DNA of 32,459 bases from Gnetum montanum (Eukaryota > Streptophyta > Gnetopsida > Gnetales > Gnetaceae). The translations under genes were made by a program, and so were the position numbers. The notes under the pieces are model-generated. The model searched no databases, had not been told where the DNA came from, and was given only the letters and a program-made list of their open reading frames with translations. Below, in pieces: positions 10,852 to 21,700 of the stretch; positions within the stretch are counted from its first letter, which is position 1; each line of letters begins with the position of its first letter. Where the stretch lies: NCBI GenBank assembly GCA_015680685.1, contig MNCI01017986.1, positions 275,949-308,407 on the forward strand, in the 5' to 3' direction.

Positions 10852-13140
10852 ACATAGTACCCAATGGATCAAGTTATCGATACAAATACAAATACTATTG
10901 CCTTGGCGATGGCATTGCCCATGTCTGTAGTTGCTACCATTGTTGTTGATATTGCTCCTGTGGTTGAGGGTAGGCTTCGGTTGGGTAATAGGTTGGCTGG
11001 AAAGGTTACCTGATATTACCTTGAAAATAAGGAGTCTTTTGGGCCCCTACTTTTTGACAAAGCTTGAATTGAGTGCATATACCCTAGATTCTTACAAGTA
11101 GGCCATAACAGGACAACATCCCTTAGGATGTTCATACTGGCACACTTTGCCTCTTTCCTCTTCCTTTGAACTAGAGTTAATATACCCTTTAATGGTAGCA
11201 ATTTTTCCTTTGTGCTTATAATTCTCTTGTCCATGATCTCTTTTCTTCTTCTTCTCCTTGCCCTTGTTGAGTGCTTGCTCAATCTTTTTTTCCACAATCT
11301 TTAGGATCATATCAATTTTTTCATTCATTGAATCCCAAACTTTCTCTACCTTAGCTACTATATCATTGATTGATTTTTGAATAGGTAGAGTCTTTGTTGA
11401 ATGGTGTGATCCAAGGTTTCCTCCTCTTGTGTATCGCAAACTCGTGCATCTCTCTTGTGGATTAATAGATCTTTGTTGTATTCTTCAGTTGATCCCCTTT
11501 TTCTTAGCTCACCTTCCTCTTTTGCCACTTGATTGATTAGTCTTTGAATGCAATGGGTGGACATTTCTAATAATATTCCTTGGGCATAAACCCCAAATGT
11601 CTCTCTGGTTTTGCTCCATAGCCCATCTACCATGTGCCTAAGTTGTTCCTTTGATGAAAATCTGTGGCCTAGGCACCTATGTAATAGTGAATAGTATCTA
11701 TCCATTGTCATATCAAGGGTCTCATGAGTTCCTTGCTTCCATCCTTGGATTTTTTTTCATAAATTTGATACCCATGGATAGGTTTGGCACTTGTCATTAA
11801 AGATTTTGAGCATGGTACTCCAATGTCTAATGGATTTAAGTTCTAGTGACCTATACCAACTCTCTACCTCCTTCACAAGTGTTCTCAAAAACAACTTCAA
11901 CTTTTGCCAATCACTCTTTATGTTTTGGAGGACACAAGAATCATGGAAAGCTTAAAAGTGATGTTGTGGATTAGTGTTATAGCCATCTTCAACTCTTGGC
12001 ATACTGTTCATGTCTAGCTATTTGATTCAACTATTCCTCACATTCCTAGTTGGTATGTAGACAACTTCTTGGATGTTTATCATGCTTCGAGTTACCATAA
12101 GGGGTTCATCATTGTGGTGGCGTTTGTATGCTCTATTGTAGCAATGACCCCTTCTATGCTTAGACCTCTCTTGATCGTCTCTTCTATCCCTTCATCTCCT
12201 TTGTTCATGTTCTTCATCTTTTGTATCAAAGTATCTTGAATATCAGTCGTGATGGCCATGAGTCCTCCTTTCTTCTCTTTTATAGTCCTAGTACTTGTGT
12301 CACCTTCTGTCAGAGTCCTTTGATGATTGTGATGAGGCAGATGAAGTAGCAAGAGAACAATGTTGGCTTGTTTTCCTTTCATGACTCTTGTATGCTTCTC
12401 TGTAGGATTTGGAAAGAACCCTTGGCCTTGAGTCTTGCTGATACCTTGAGTCAATAGCCTCCTCCTTAGGTGTCTCTGCTAGAGTGGAATGAAGTTGTGC
12501 TTTGACAAGTTCCTCAAGTCTGATGATAGGCATTTTTTAAGGCTCCTCATGATTCTAGTGGAGTTGTTCTAAAATGAATGCATTAGCATTAAGCTCTTCC
12601 AAGATAACAGAAGTATTGGCCTACTTTCCTTTGCTGTGTATATGCTTAATCTCCATGACAACATCTCTCCTCATCTGCTCCTTTGTGGGTTCATAGGGTC
12701 TTGTCATGTACTAAGTCACATGATACCCTTCCTGGATCTAGTCCAAATGCATTCCCTTTAGAGCAAGTGGAGCATGTTAAATGTTGCATCTTCTGGAGGT
12801 AGGACTATGTTGCCTTGCATGTCTCTCCACCTCATTTGATTGTCCTGATGGAAGATGAAAGTAAAGTCTGGATTGTAAGGATCAGTGTGAGCATAAGTGA
12901 TTCTTGTTTGGATTGGCATCCCCCATTCTTCTTCATCAATGATTTTGTCATTGCTTCTTCTTATCTCCTTCGCAGGTGATGGTTGATCTTTGTTTGAAGC
13001 CATATTTTATAGTTTTAGATTCATGTGTTAAGTGTGCTTTTCTTATGGTTATAAAGTTTGACTTTGTGTTTCAAATATAATGAACTATGGGAAATCAATT
13101 ACTAAGTATACATTAGCGTGTTCCATAACAACAACGCCAA
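10852..13140 (-). mobile_element. Internal region 3 (older, divergent gag copy, truncated)
   Basis: This is a third internal region, entered on the minus strand from LTR D through a primer-site-like TTGGCGTTGTTGTTATGG at 13140-13123. It holds a more divergent gag (13003 to about 10990) and stops at LTR C. C is of another subfamily, and no polypurine tract is evident at 10852. I infer that the 3' part of this element was removed or displaced when the LTR C element arrived. Confidence 0.65.
10990..13003 (-). pseudogene. gag-like gene, copy 3 (divergent, decayed)
   Basis: An ATG at 13003 opens an 81-residue frame (13003-12758) with an acidic/Trp segment (EEEWGMPIQTRITYAHTDP) not seen in copies 1 and 2. 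A basic Ser/Arg-rich stretch follows (12533-12092). The capsid domain straddles about 11900-11358, with ESWYRSLELKSIRHW and MDRYYSLLHRCLGH; it matches the motif order of the other copies but at clearly lower identity. A coiled-coil, Lys-rich linker follows (11439-11092). Frames change several times, so the gene is not functional. The different N-terminus suggests a separate subfamily. Confidence 0.65.
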
Positions 13141-13344
13141 TGATGAGTGATGGAGTAATCCAACATCTAACCATATGAGATGCGAGTGTTCATGCGTAGC
13201 CCGGTCGAATTCTGTGACAAGGCAATGTAATTATACTAGTAATTAGTTTAAGTTCACAATCATTGTTTTCCCACATGAGCTAGTAAAATATGTGTATAGT
13301 TTAACTCATGATGAGGTGTATGATAACTAATGTTGTATGGCCAT

Positions 13345-14138
13345 TGATGAGTCACATTTTGGGCAACCACGATATCATGTACATGATATCACAGCCTGTC
13401 TCCTCATCTATAAATAAGAGGTAGACAGATCATCATAGACAATTAGGAAGTTTGTCAGTTTTAGTTTAAGTGTTTTTCATTTCTCTCTCTCAACCTTTTT
13501 CCTCTCCATGTATGCCCGCAGTGTGGTGAATGTAATTGTACGTCATCCCTTATTCGAGTGTAACATACTTGGACATGCACATGATCGGCAATAAAGATTG
13601 AGATTACTTCATCGTTGCAGCATTCACTTAGTCTAATTATTTAATTAATTGTTATTTACTACTTTTCTAGTTAATCTCTTCTCATCCTTATCTCATGTTA
13701 AAATGCGGAATGAGTACAGCTTGATTACGAGCATTTAAGTGACTACTTGGTAACCCAGTAGCGTACCTAGGATCTACGCTTGGTAATCCTAGTGGTAGTC
13801 GTACACGAAGTCCAAGATGTGTACGAATGATCAAGGAATGGATGCTCATCGCCCTTAGGCTAGTTTAGATTCTCTCACCCTCTCTCTCCTAGATTAGTGA
13901 ATATTACTTTCCACTGCCTTCAAGAGTAGTGTTAGATTAGAAACCACATCATACACCTCACTTTGGACTAAACCATACGTGACAAAGCTAATACTAGTCC
14001 AGGTGGGAAGACGACAAACTGTGACCTAAGGTTAACTGTCTAGATGTCACAACTAGTCTGTCTACGGAGTTTGACCAGATCACGCGTGTAATGCTCGTAT
14101 TCGTATGGTTGAGTGTAAGGGTATCTCGCCACTCATCA
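13345..14138 (+). mobile_element. Solo LTR (794 bp) inserted in LTR D
   Basis: A complete LTR in the opposite orientation to its neighbours, TGATGAGTCAC...CGCCACTCATCA, most similar to the reverse complement of LTR B. No primer site follows and no internal sequence is present. The flanking 5-mers are GCCAT (13340-13344) and ACCAT (14139-14143), a target site duplication with one transition. It carries one palindromic unit (GATATCATGTACATGATATC, 13371-13390), a TATA box at 13409-13416 and an AATAAA at 13590-13595, so U3 and R regions are recognisable. Confidence 0.85.
13409..13416 (+). promoter_or_regulatory. TATA box of the solo LTR
   Basis: CTATAAATAAGAG lies about 20 bp downstream of a perfect 20-bp palindrome and about 175 bp upstream of an AATAAA polyadenylation signal (13590-13595). 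This is the expected U3-R spacing of a plant LTR. The same arrangement occurs in LTR B on the other strand. Confidence 0.6.
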
Positions 14139-14889
14139 ACCATGTTACTCCTAGTGAACATAAAGTAAAGGAAATGGTTTCTAAATCTAAGTAACAATAA
14201 ACGAATCTAATCTAGCTTAGTGCAATGGACATCTGTTCATGATTCTCCACACACATCTTGGACTCATGTAATTGTTACTAGGATTACCAAGTATTCCGCT
14301 ACTAGGCGAACCAAGTGATAATACTACTAAGTTACCAAACGATCACACTTAATGCTTGGAATCAGTCATATCCATTCTGCTTAACAACAATAAGAGTAAA
14401 GTGCATAGAAAGCAAACAGTAACCAAGGAAACAATAATTAGTAAGCTAAGTGAAAACAATAAACATTATTCTAAGTAAACAATAAAGAAACTAAGTAATG
14501 TTGCAATGATGCAAAGTAATCTTGATCTTTATTTTCGATCATGAAACATGTCCAAGTACATTCCACTCTATTCAATCACTTAACATCACACCTTAAGTGT
14601 TAAGTGCTAAAATAAAAAGAACAAACTAACAAAATTTCGCTTGAGTTGGAATGAAAACTGTTTCAATTGAATTACCTGCTTTCAAAACCTTGAATTCGTA
14701 TCTATTCTAACGACCCAAAATTCATTTAACTCATAAACACCCAACGGCTTTTTCAACATAACTTGGAGCATCTTTAGCCAGCAATCCAGCACTAACAAAG
14801 TGTTTTAAATAAAAATATTAATTCAATGCACAGTGAGTGAATTAATTAACATTTTAAAATCTGCCACCTGCTACGTCACATGCACATCA

Positions 14890-15750
14890 ATCCCATAACA
14901 TTTTGCCATATACACAACGAAGGCCACAAAAGTTGGTTGTATACGTCCAGTTATGAACACAATGTGGGTAAAGTGTAGCATTATGGTTAAAAGAAGTAGG
15001 CATCCGAATTCAAGGAATCATTATCACCACTTGAATAAATTGATACATGCTGAATATATACAATTTTGAAATGGCGTTGAATATAGCAATGAATACGGCC
15101 ATAAGGAAAGAAGATGTTCCTTGGATAACCAAAATGAAGTTCCCAGGTTATCACTTCTCTTAGTCCAACCAATAACTCATCATTCAAAAGGGGATCCTGA
15201 AGCACCGTTATAACAGGCACAGCAACCTATATGATTGAACTAGTTCAAATTTTTCTAAATAAAATAAATCTCAAGTCACAATCATTTTGCCACCCAATAG
15301 GCAATAGGCAACTGATGCACTGCAATAAAAATGGTTAACAAAAAGAAAACTCAAAAGCCAATGAATGTTAGTTAGATCTACAAACACAGGACAAATATGA
15401 TGTCCGTGAATCCTGGAATATTTCGAAAACATGATACTCGGAAAAAGCAACGAATGCTTCAACAATAATTTAGAGAGAATTCCTTGTAATCCTGACATTT
15501 CATGTACACAAAGGGATGTTATCTCTGGCCAACTATCAATGTCATGCAAATAACCTGGCAAGGTATTGAAAATATCATTTCAAAGAGTAACAGTGACGTT
15601 TGTAGATTTAGATGATTGTAAGCGTTGCCGCCCGACCATTGGTGGAAACAACGACAACCGGAAGAGAGAGATCGGACGTCATTTAATCAACTCAATTCGG
15701 GAGGAGTCCTATCCCTCGTTCAAAATCCCCTCAACTCCCGACTTACCACA
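14890..15750. other. Flank upstream of the SG1-like gene, no gene assigned
   Basis: Two minus-strand open stretches occur here (15220-14987 and 15561-15271). The first has protein-like composition (VPVITVLQDPLLNDELL) and a possible acceptor TATAG at about 15227, but I do not recognise either and found no start or further exons. The promoter of the plus-strand gene should lie in the right part of this stretch; no clear TATA box was identified. Confidence 0.4.
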
Positions 15751-15773
15751 GTCATGCTCCAGCCCTGGATTGC

Positions 15774-18736
15774 ATGCTTACCTCGGCCGGAGAATGCATA
15801 ACAATCCAACCCCCAAAACTCGCTCCAAGTTCCATCTTCTCGCAAACCATAGCCCTACCCAGAACCAGAATCAGAATCAGAATCAGCAGCAGTCGCGCTA
15901 TCTGCTATCAAAGAAAACCCATCTCCATCTCCATCTCCAAAAAATTCCCCATCTGCAGAGCTTCAGCAAAAGCTGCAAAAAATTCAGGAAAAAAAATCCG
16001 TTCTGCAGAATGCCATCAAGGGCGGGGGAGTAGCTCTGCTAGCAGTGGCCATGTTTTTTGCAGGACGAAGGTTCCCTGCCGTTGGACTGCAACCGCCATT
16101 GGCAGTAGCCTTGGTCGATAACACTAATGATATTAATAATACTAATACTCAAACTGAGGAAAGGTTGCCGCCATCATCATCATCGGAGGAGGATACAGAA
16201 GCAGACGCAGAAGCAGCAGAAGAAGAAGATGATGAAAATGGAAATGATGAAGCTGAAGAAATTGATCTGCCTCTGGAAGAGCATGAGCGGGCTATGCTGA
16301 ATGCTTGGAAGAAGGATCCCACGAATGTGGATTATCTGAGTTTTATGCTGATTGTGTGCATCAGGCATGGGGACCTGGAAAAGGCTGCCAATGTGGCAGC
16401 GAATCTGAAATACCTGGACCCAACAGAGATCAGGTGGACCCTGGTTAGGGCCCAGCTCTTGACATACCTGAACAGGCTTCATGCTGCAGAGAGCGAGTAT
16501 GACGAGCTTCTTGAAAGGGATCCCCTGAACATTGAGGCCATCCAGGTACGGGCAGTTAGGGAATGTCAATTTGAGATAAGTTGTAGAAATTGACTTTCGG
16601 GTTTTTTGGAGGTTTTAGAGTTTTTGCATGGCTTTTATTTGGGCTTTTTTTTTTCTTTTTTTAATATTTGAGTGAGTTGTTGCATAAGTTGGATTTAGGG
16701 TTTTAGTGTGTGTTGCATTAGTTTGATTTGGACTAGGGGATATTTTTTGTATGGATTATCGAGGAGGTTTAATCATTGTGAATTTGAAGTAACTAAGAAC
16801 GTTGACATCGGAGCTTTATTTGAGCTGTGGAAGCTGATAATTGGGTCCTGTTATGTTGTCAATGGGCGTGCTAAAGAGTGCATATATATTTGGAAAGGTT
16901 TTGTTTAATTAGGGATAGATTCTTACCTTGTCACTTGCATTAGTTACTCTTTTGGTTTTTAATTTTGATTAATATATTGTGGTTTGCATGCATTGTTGTG
17001 GTGAAATCGCTGCTCTGAAGAACTGTTGTTCCAAGACGGTCTGTGTTTCTTGGTTTGAATACATTGTTGTATAGCATATTTCATACACCGCCACTGTCAA
17101 GGGTTGCCCTGGATCGTGTATATGCTACCTTAGGAATCTTGGTCTAAGGATATTCTTACATTTATTTATAGGGTCTTATTGATTGGTGTGAATTATTTTT
17201 GCAATAACATATGCAAAAGCTACGATCCTTAAATTTTTTTACTGTAGAGTTAGCATTATTAGCTTTTGAAGCTTTATCAAGTACTGTGACTTTGTTTGGA
17301 AGCCCATAAATTAGGGTTTATGGATGACATGGATTCCCAAGGTCAATCTCTGTTGGGAAAAATGCTATAGGTGAAGACTTAGGCGTAATTGTGTGCGTAT
17401 CTGTTCGTTAAAGCCTGCCTTTTGACCCATGTTTAAAGGCATTTTTAATTTTCTGCTGCTTTTTTCTACATCCTCAGATATCGTCATCATCATCGTAGCC
17501 TCGTCCCAACCAAATGGAGTCAGCTACATGAGTTCACTTTTGCGGTTTGTCTTTATGATGAATTAGATCCTTATATATCTGCAATTTCCTTAGATATGTA
17601 AAACATAAAACTGCTGAGTGAGGGCCGTTGGAAACTTAGAATCATCCTTTCCGAGTCTTCTCCTAGGGGAAAATGGTTTAGTTAGCACACATTTGTTCCC
17701 TTTATCAGCAGTCTATTCTGTGAAAATATGCTTTAAACAAAATTTGCATATGGTGACACACTGTCTGAGTTATAGGAAATTATCTCTGAAGGTGAATTTA
17801 GTTAGGATTGGAAATTAGCTGTGCTGTCCTGGGACTAAATTATAATACAGTGAGTAGTATTTGATCAGTTTACTTGGATAACAGATATTTCAAAATGTTC
17901 TGGACCTTATTGATTTTATTTTGGTACAGGGACATGTGACTGTGCTGAGGAGATTTGGGGATGAAACATCAGCACTGTTAACAGTGGAGGACGCTTTAGA
18001 AAGAGCTAAAAAGGAAGAGGACAAAGTTGCCATTTATAACTTGAGACTGCTGATGGGTCAAGTGTATATTATGCAGGTGCATAGTCATCATTTTTCATGA
18101 TATTACACATTTATATTTCATAACGCAGGTGAGGGTGTGCTCATCTTTTAGATGTACACCACTGTATATCTCTGAATGCGATAGTTCAAGATAACTATCA
18201 TAGAGTCGTGGTATGCTGATAACGCTCAACGCTTTTTTTTTTTCTTGTTTCAGTTGCATGCTTACAATGTTCTTGGTAACTTCTTCGAGTTTGGATTGCT
18301 AGTATCATTTCATAAGGCTGCTGTCTTCAGCAACAGCACATGCTTTTTCGCTTTTTCCAATTTTGCAAATTTAAAGGAAGTTTTGCATGCATTGTAAATT
18401 TCAGTGCTTTTTTTTTTACATTGGCAGGGAATGGTTTACAGCCAGTTAGGGCAGGATGACAAAGCTGAGCAATGTTTTGAAGCGTACAGAAAGTATGTTC
18501 CTAAACATTTTGAACATGTAAGTCTTTTGAATCAGATGATGTTGTTAGCAAAGAAAGAAGCTCAGAGGCAAGATGTGGAAAGGGAAAGTAACGAGGAACG
18601 AGTTACACATGGGAAAGAACCACAAAAACCAATGAAGAGACCTCTTTCAGAGTTTGGTGAGAAAATTCAAGATGGTTCACGATTTGAACCTGCAGCTGTA
18701 GGGTCAGTGAATACAACTGAAGATAGCAGGACATAA
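15774..18736 (+). CDS. SG1: Chloroplast TPR protein, SLOW GREEN 1-like (5' frameshift, one exon apparently missing)
   Basis: Exons: 1 to 16545 (donor GTACGG), 2 at 17930-18076 (acceptor TACAG, donor GTGCAT), 3 at 18428-18736 (acceptor GGCAG, stop TAA); all joins are phase 0. The clear coding frame of exon 1 is open from 15853. It encodes a Q/K-rich helix, a hydrophobic segment (GGGVALLAVAMFF), an acidic Ser/Glu stretch and TPR helices. Exon 2 and exon 3 add TPR helices (GMVYSQLGQDDKAEQCFEAY), then a basic tail. SG1 proteins are plastid TPR proteins needed for chloroplast development; the match rests on recalled family features. The ATG at 15774 opens a Ser/Arg-rich, transit-peptide-like sequence in a frame one base off; a 1-nt change in CCC at 15858-15860 would join them. 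The stretch expected between exons 2 and 3 (about 27 residues) is absent. A LINE lies 14 nt downstream. Confidence 0.72.
16546..17929 (+). other. Intron 1 of the SG1-like gene
   Basis: A GT..AG intron with donor CAG|GTACGG and acceptor TTTTGGTACAG|G, preceded by T-rich sequence and interrupting the frame in phase 0. It contains only short chance open frames (16708-16908, 17618-17818) and T-rich runs; I see no repeat or RNA gene in it. Confidence 0.75.
18077..18427 (+). other. Intron 2 of the SG1-like gene (site of the missing exon)
   Basis: Donor ATGCAG|GTGCAT, acceptor TTTTTACATTGGCAG|GG. In SG1-type proteins a TPR helix pair with an acidic, DFRPY-like end is expected between the sequences of exons 2 and 3. 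I read all three frames of this intron and found no such block, although an internal TTTCTTGTTTCAG at about 18241-18253 would make a good acceptor. Skipping keeps the frame but removes one helix from each of two adjacent repeats. Confidence 0.55.
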
Positions 18737-18749
18737 TTAGTTCAATCTT

Positions 18750-21700
18750 CCCCGAAAAGAAGTTTTATTGAAATTAAAGGTGCTTCAATTACAACAACTT
18801 GAATAAGGCATAGGGTTAAGGGGAAGGGAAAATTGAGAGCATTGTGAATGAAACTCAGGAAATGCAAGTTGGGGCACAACCAAATGTCCACACATACTCT
18901 TGTTACAAAATAGAATGACATAGAATTAGATGAGGCAAAGAGCTCTCAATTTAGGATAGAGAGAGTTCCAATGGTGACTCCACATAATGAAAAGGGAAAG
19001 CTTCCTTGTAGAGATTACTGATGTTAAGTGTAATTGGAACACATAGGTGTTTTCCATAGCTACAAGAGATGAACCAATTGATGATTGTCCAGATTGAACT
19101 TAGATGCTTGAGATGTGAGTTGAAAATGGGTGAGGCGAAAGATCTACAACTTCTCCAACTTGGTGAGCAAACATTTATTAGAATAATTTATCTTTTGAAA
19201 TAGAACATTGCATCTTCGCTTCCAAATATAATATAAAATAGTACGCCTAATAACTTTTCACAGAAAATTAAGATTAGCAGAAGTAATGTTCAAAAATCTA
19301 AATATGGCATTCTCTTGAGATAGCTTGTATGATGGAAAAGCTTTGGAAGCCCACTACCACACATGTTGAGCAAAAGGACAATGCCAAAATACATGGACAA
19401 AGTCATCTTATCCACCACATAGAGGGCAATTGGGATTGGGAATCCCTAGATATTCTAATCGTTTTCCAATAGGTAGACCATGGTGGAGGAGACACCAGAG
19501 GAACTGCTTAATTTTGGGGAGGATCGAAAGTTTCCAAATTGGAAGAGAGGGATCCAAAATGTTTCTAACTCTTGTTTGTGCCAATACTTATTGCAACGTT
19601 GAATGAGTTCAGATGGATCATGCATGAGATGAAAGGGGACAGATAGCTGATAGGGCAAGAGTTTAACCCCATTAAGCCATTGAAGGCCATGAAAAAGGCT
19701 TTGCATTGTAACATCAAGTTGCCAGTGATTGTGGAGAAAAGAGTAAATTTGAACTAGGCAATGGTTCATTGCAGTTGACTTCCCACACAAAGTGTTAAAC
19801 TTGACCGCCGAAATCCAATGACTAGCCAGCCTAAGATAATTCAAGGAAATGACACCCTTTTAATACCATGAGGTAACCACCTTAGCATTTGTGATAGCAA
19901 GGGGAGCGAGCGACAGAGGTAACCACCACAGACACACTCTAGAGAGGATAGTAGGGTTGATCTTAATGTTAGTCCAATCAATGTGAGTGTATAATTTGCC
20001 AGGCCCTCCAAATGCTTTTGAAAATATGAGATCTTGGAAGAATGATAGTGAAGGGGGAAAGGATCCAATTGACAAAATGAATGCCTTTTCAGAAGGGTTT
20101 ATTTTTAGGAAATGCTTGATGAAGCCTTAATTGGAGAAGGGTCCCTATGATATTTGAGACATCTAAATGCTGTACCGACCACTTAGCAACCAGGGTAATT
20201 CCTTGCTTAAAGGAGTTCAAAAGACCTATGCCACCCTTATTTTTGGGGAGAGTAACAATATTCCAAGTGACACGATGAAGTCCTTTTTGAGAATCTTTGG
20301 AGGACCACATAAAGTCGTTCTAGTTTCTGGTAGGCAGCTTGGGAGGGTGCCCAACATGAAGAGTAATGCACATGGGTGGGCGTGCATATGGATTTACATT
20401 CAAGGTATTTACCCGCAAGTGTGTGAGGGGTTTAGTTTTCCATTTGTTGAGTTTCTTTTGAATTCGATAAACAACCTGCTCCCAAAGAATAGATGTTGAA
20501 CCTCTAAAATGGAAAGGGATTCCTAGAATCTTAACGATGTCTTGATCCTGAAGCTGCTTCCAATTATAGTTGGTCACATGTTTGTAATTGCCCTTAAAGC
20601 TATAAACAGAGGATTTATTCCAATTAAATGTGGAACATGAGAGTGTGCAATATTGCTCCACCCTTGATAAGAGGTGGTGCAAATTGGCGGTTGTGTTTTG
20701 AACTAGAAAAAAGGAGTCATCGGTGAAGTGCACATTGAGAAGTTGTTGTTGAGAGGAAGAAAGGCAGACCCCAGTGAGAACTTTAGTTTGAATGTCCAGG
20801 TTACTTTGATGACAAAGAGATAGTGGGCAAGAGGACAACCTTGCCGCACAGACCTATGTATTGGAAAGAAAGAAGTAATGCTGAAGGTGGTGGCAATTCT
20901 TGCATTAGCATCTAAGAATAAGCATTTCACCATATGTAAGAACTTAGGTCCAAAACTAAGTTTTGCCATAGTCTGCAAGATAAAATCCCACTTAATGTTG
21001 TCATAAGCCTTGGCGTAATCAAGTTTCACAAAGAGAATATCTTGTCCATCATCCTGAGCCCACTTGCGACCTTCCCACGCCGCGACCACATTGTCTAAAA
21101 TATATCTACCAAGAACAAATCCTGTTTGTTGGGGAGATATGATCTGGCCAAGAATTTTTTTCAATCGTAAGGCAAAGCACTTCGCCCAAATTTTATACAC
21201 TACATTGAGAAGAGTTATGAGATGCCAATTGGAGATATCGGTTAGATCCCCGGAGACGAATTACCCTTTGATTTAGATTGGGCCCAAGGGAACTAGTTAA
21301 GAGAGCCTCATTAATGACCGGCAAAAGATCCTTTCCAAATCCCAATGATTTTGATAAAATTCTATGGAAAAACCATCATAACCAAGAGCCTTTCCCTGAC
21401 TTAACTTGGAACAGGCCTCTTGTAGCTCTACCAGAGTGATATCAGCATCAAGACTTTGTAGCATAGTGGGATTAATAAGGCAAGGATAATCAGGGGTGGC
21501 AACCTTGAACGAAGAGATGTCCATTAGGGTAGCTGCAAAAAGGGTTTCGTAGTGGTTCTTAAGAAAAGAGAGGATATTATTGTGGTCAGTAATGGTGGAA
21601 CCATCACATGAGATTTTGTCAATAGCATGTGAAGGGGAAGTAGTATTGAGATATTTAAAAAATTCTTTACTCGGTACACTTCCCAATGTTGGAAGGCAAC

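Larger units (their letters stand above)
13141..14889 (-). repeat. LTR D, split by a nested solo LTR
   Basis: The left arm is 13141-13344, starting TGATGAGTGATGG. The right arm resumes at 14139/14144 with GTTACTCCTAGTGAACAT, corresponding to AATGCTACTCCTGGGTATGA in LTR B, and runs to about 14889 (CACATCA). Without the insert it is about 950 bp. It keeps family landmarks (ATCTTGGACTCATG.., ATTACCAAGTA, TCACACTTAA) but is much more diverged than A-C. The right boundary is set only by a CATCA terminus and is less certain than the left. Confidence 0.65.

Noticed and set aside
13141-14889. Reading LTR D plus solo LTR as one long inverted-repeat (foldback) element
   Set aside because: The inserted LTR is flanked by a near-perfect 5-bp target duplication and the two arms of D continue each other, which fits insertion rather than a foldback structure.
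14987-15561. Possible minus-strand gene upstream of the SG1-like gene
   Set aside because: Two open stretches have protein-like segments, but I found no start codon context, consistent splice joins or recognisable domain. Kept only as an unassigned region.
15566-16033. 155-residue open frame overlapping the start of the SG1-like gene
   Set aside because: It starts at a TTG, is rich in Asn/Gln/His from repeat readthrough, and lies in a different frame from the conserved hydrophobic and TPR coding sequence. It is a shadow frame.
16180-16569. 129-residue minus-strand open frame opposite SG1-like exon 1
   Set aside because: It lies wholly antisense to a well-supported exon; its Phe/Ile/Cys-rich end is only the complement of the acidic stretch.
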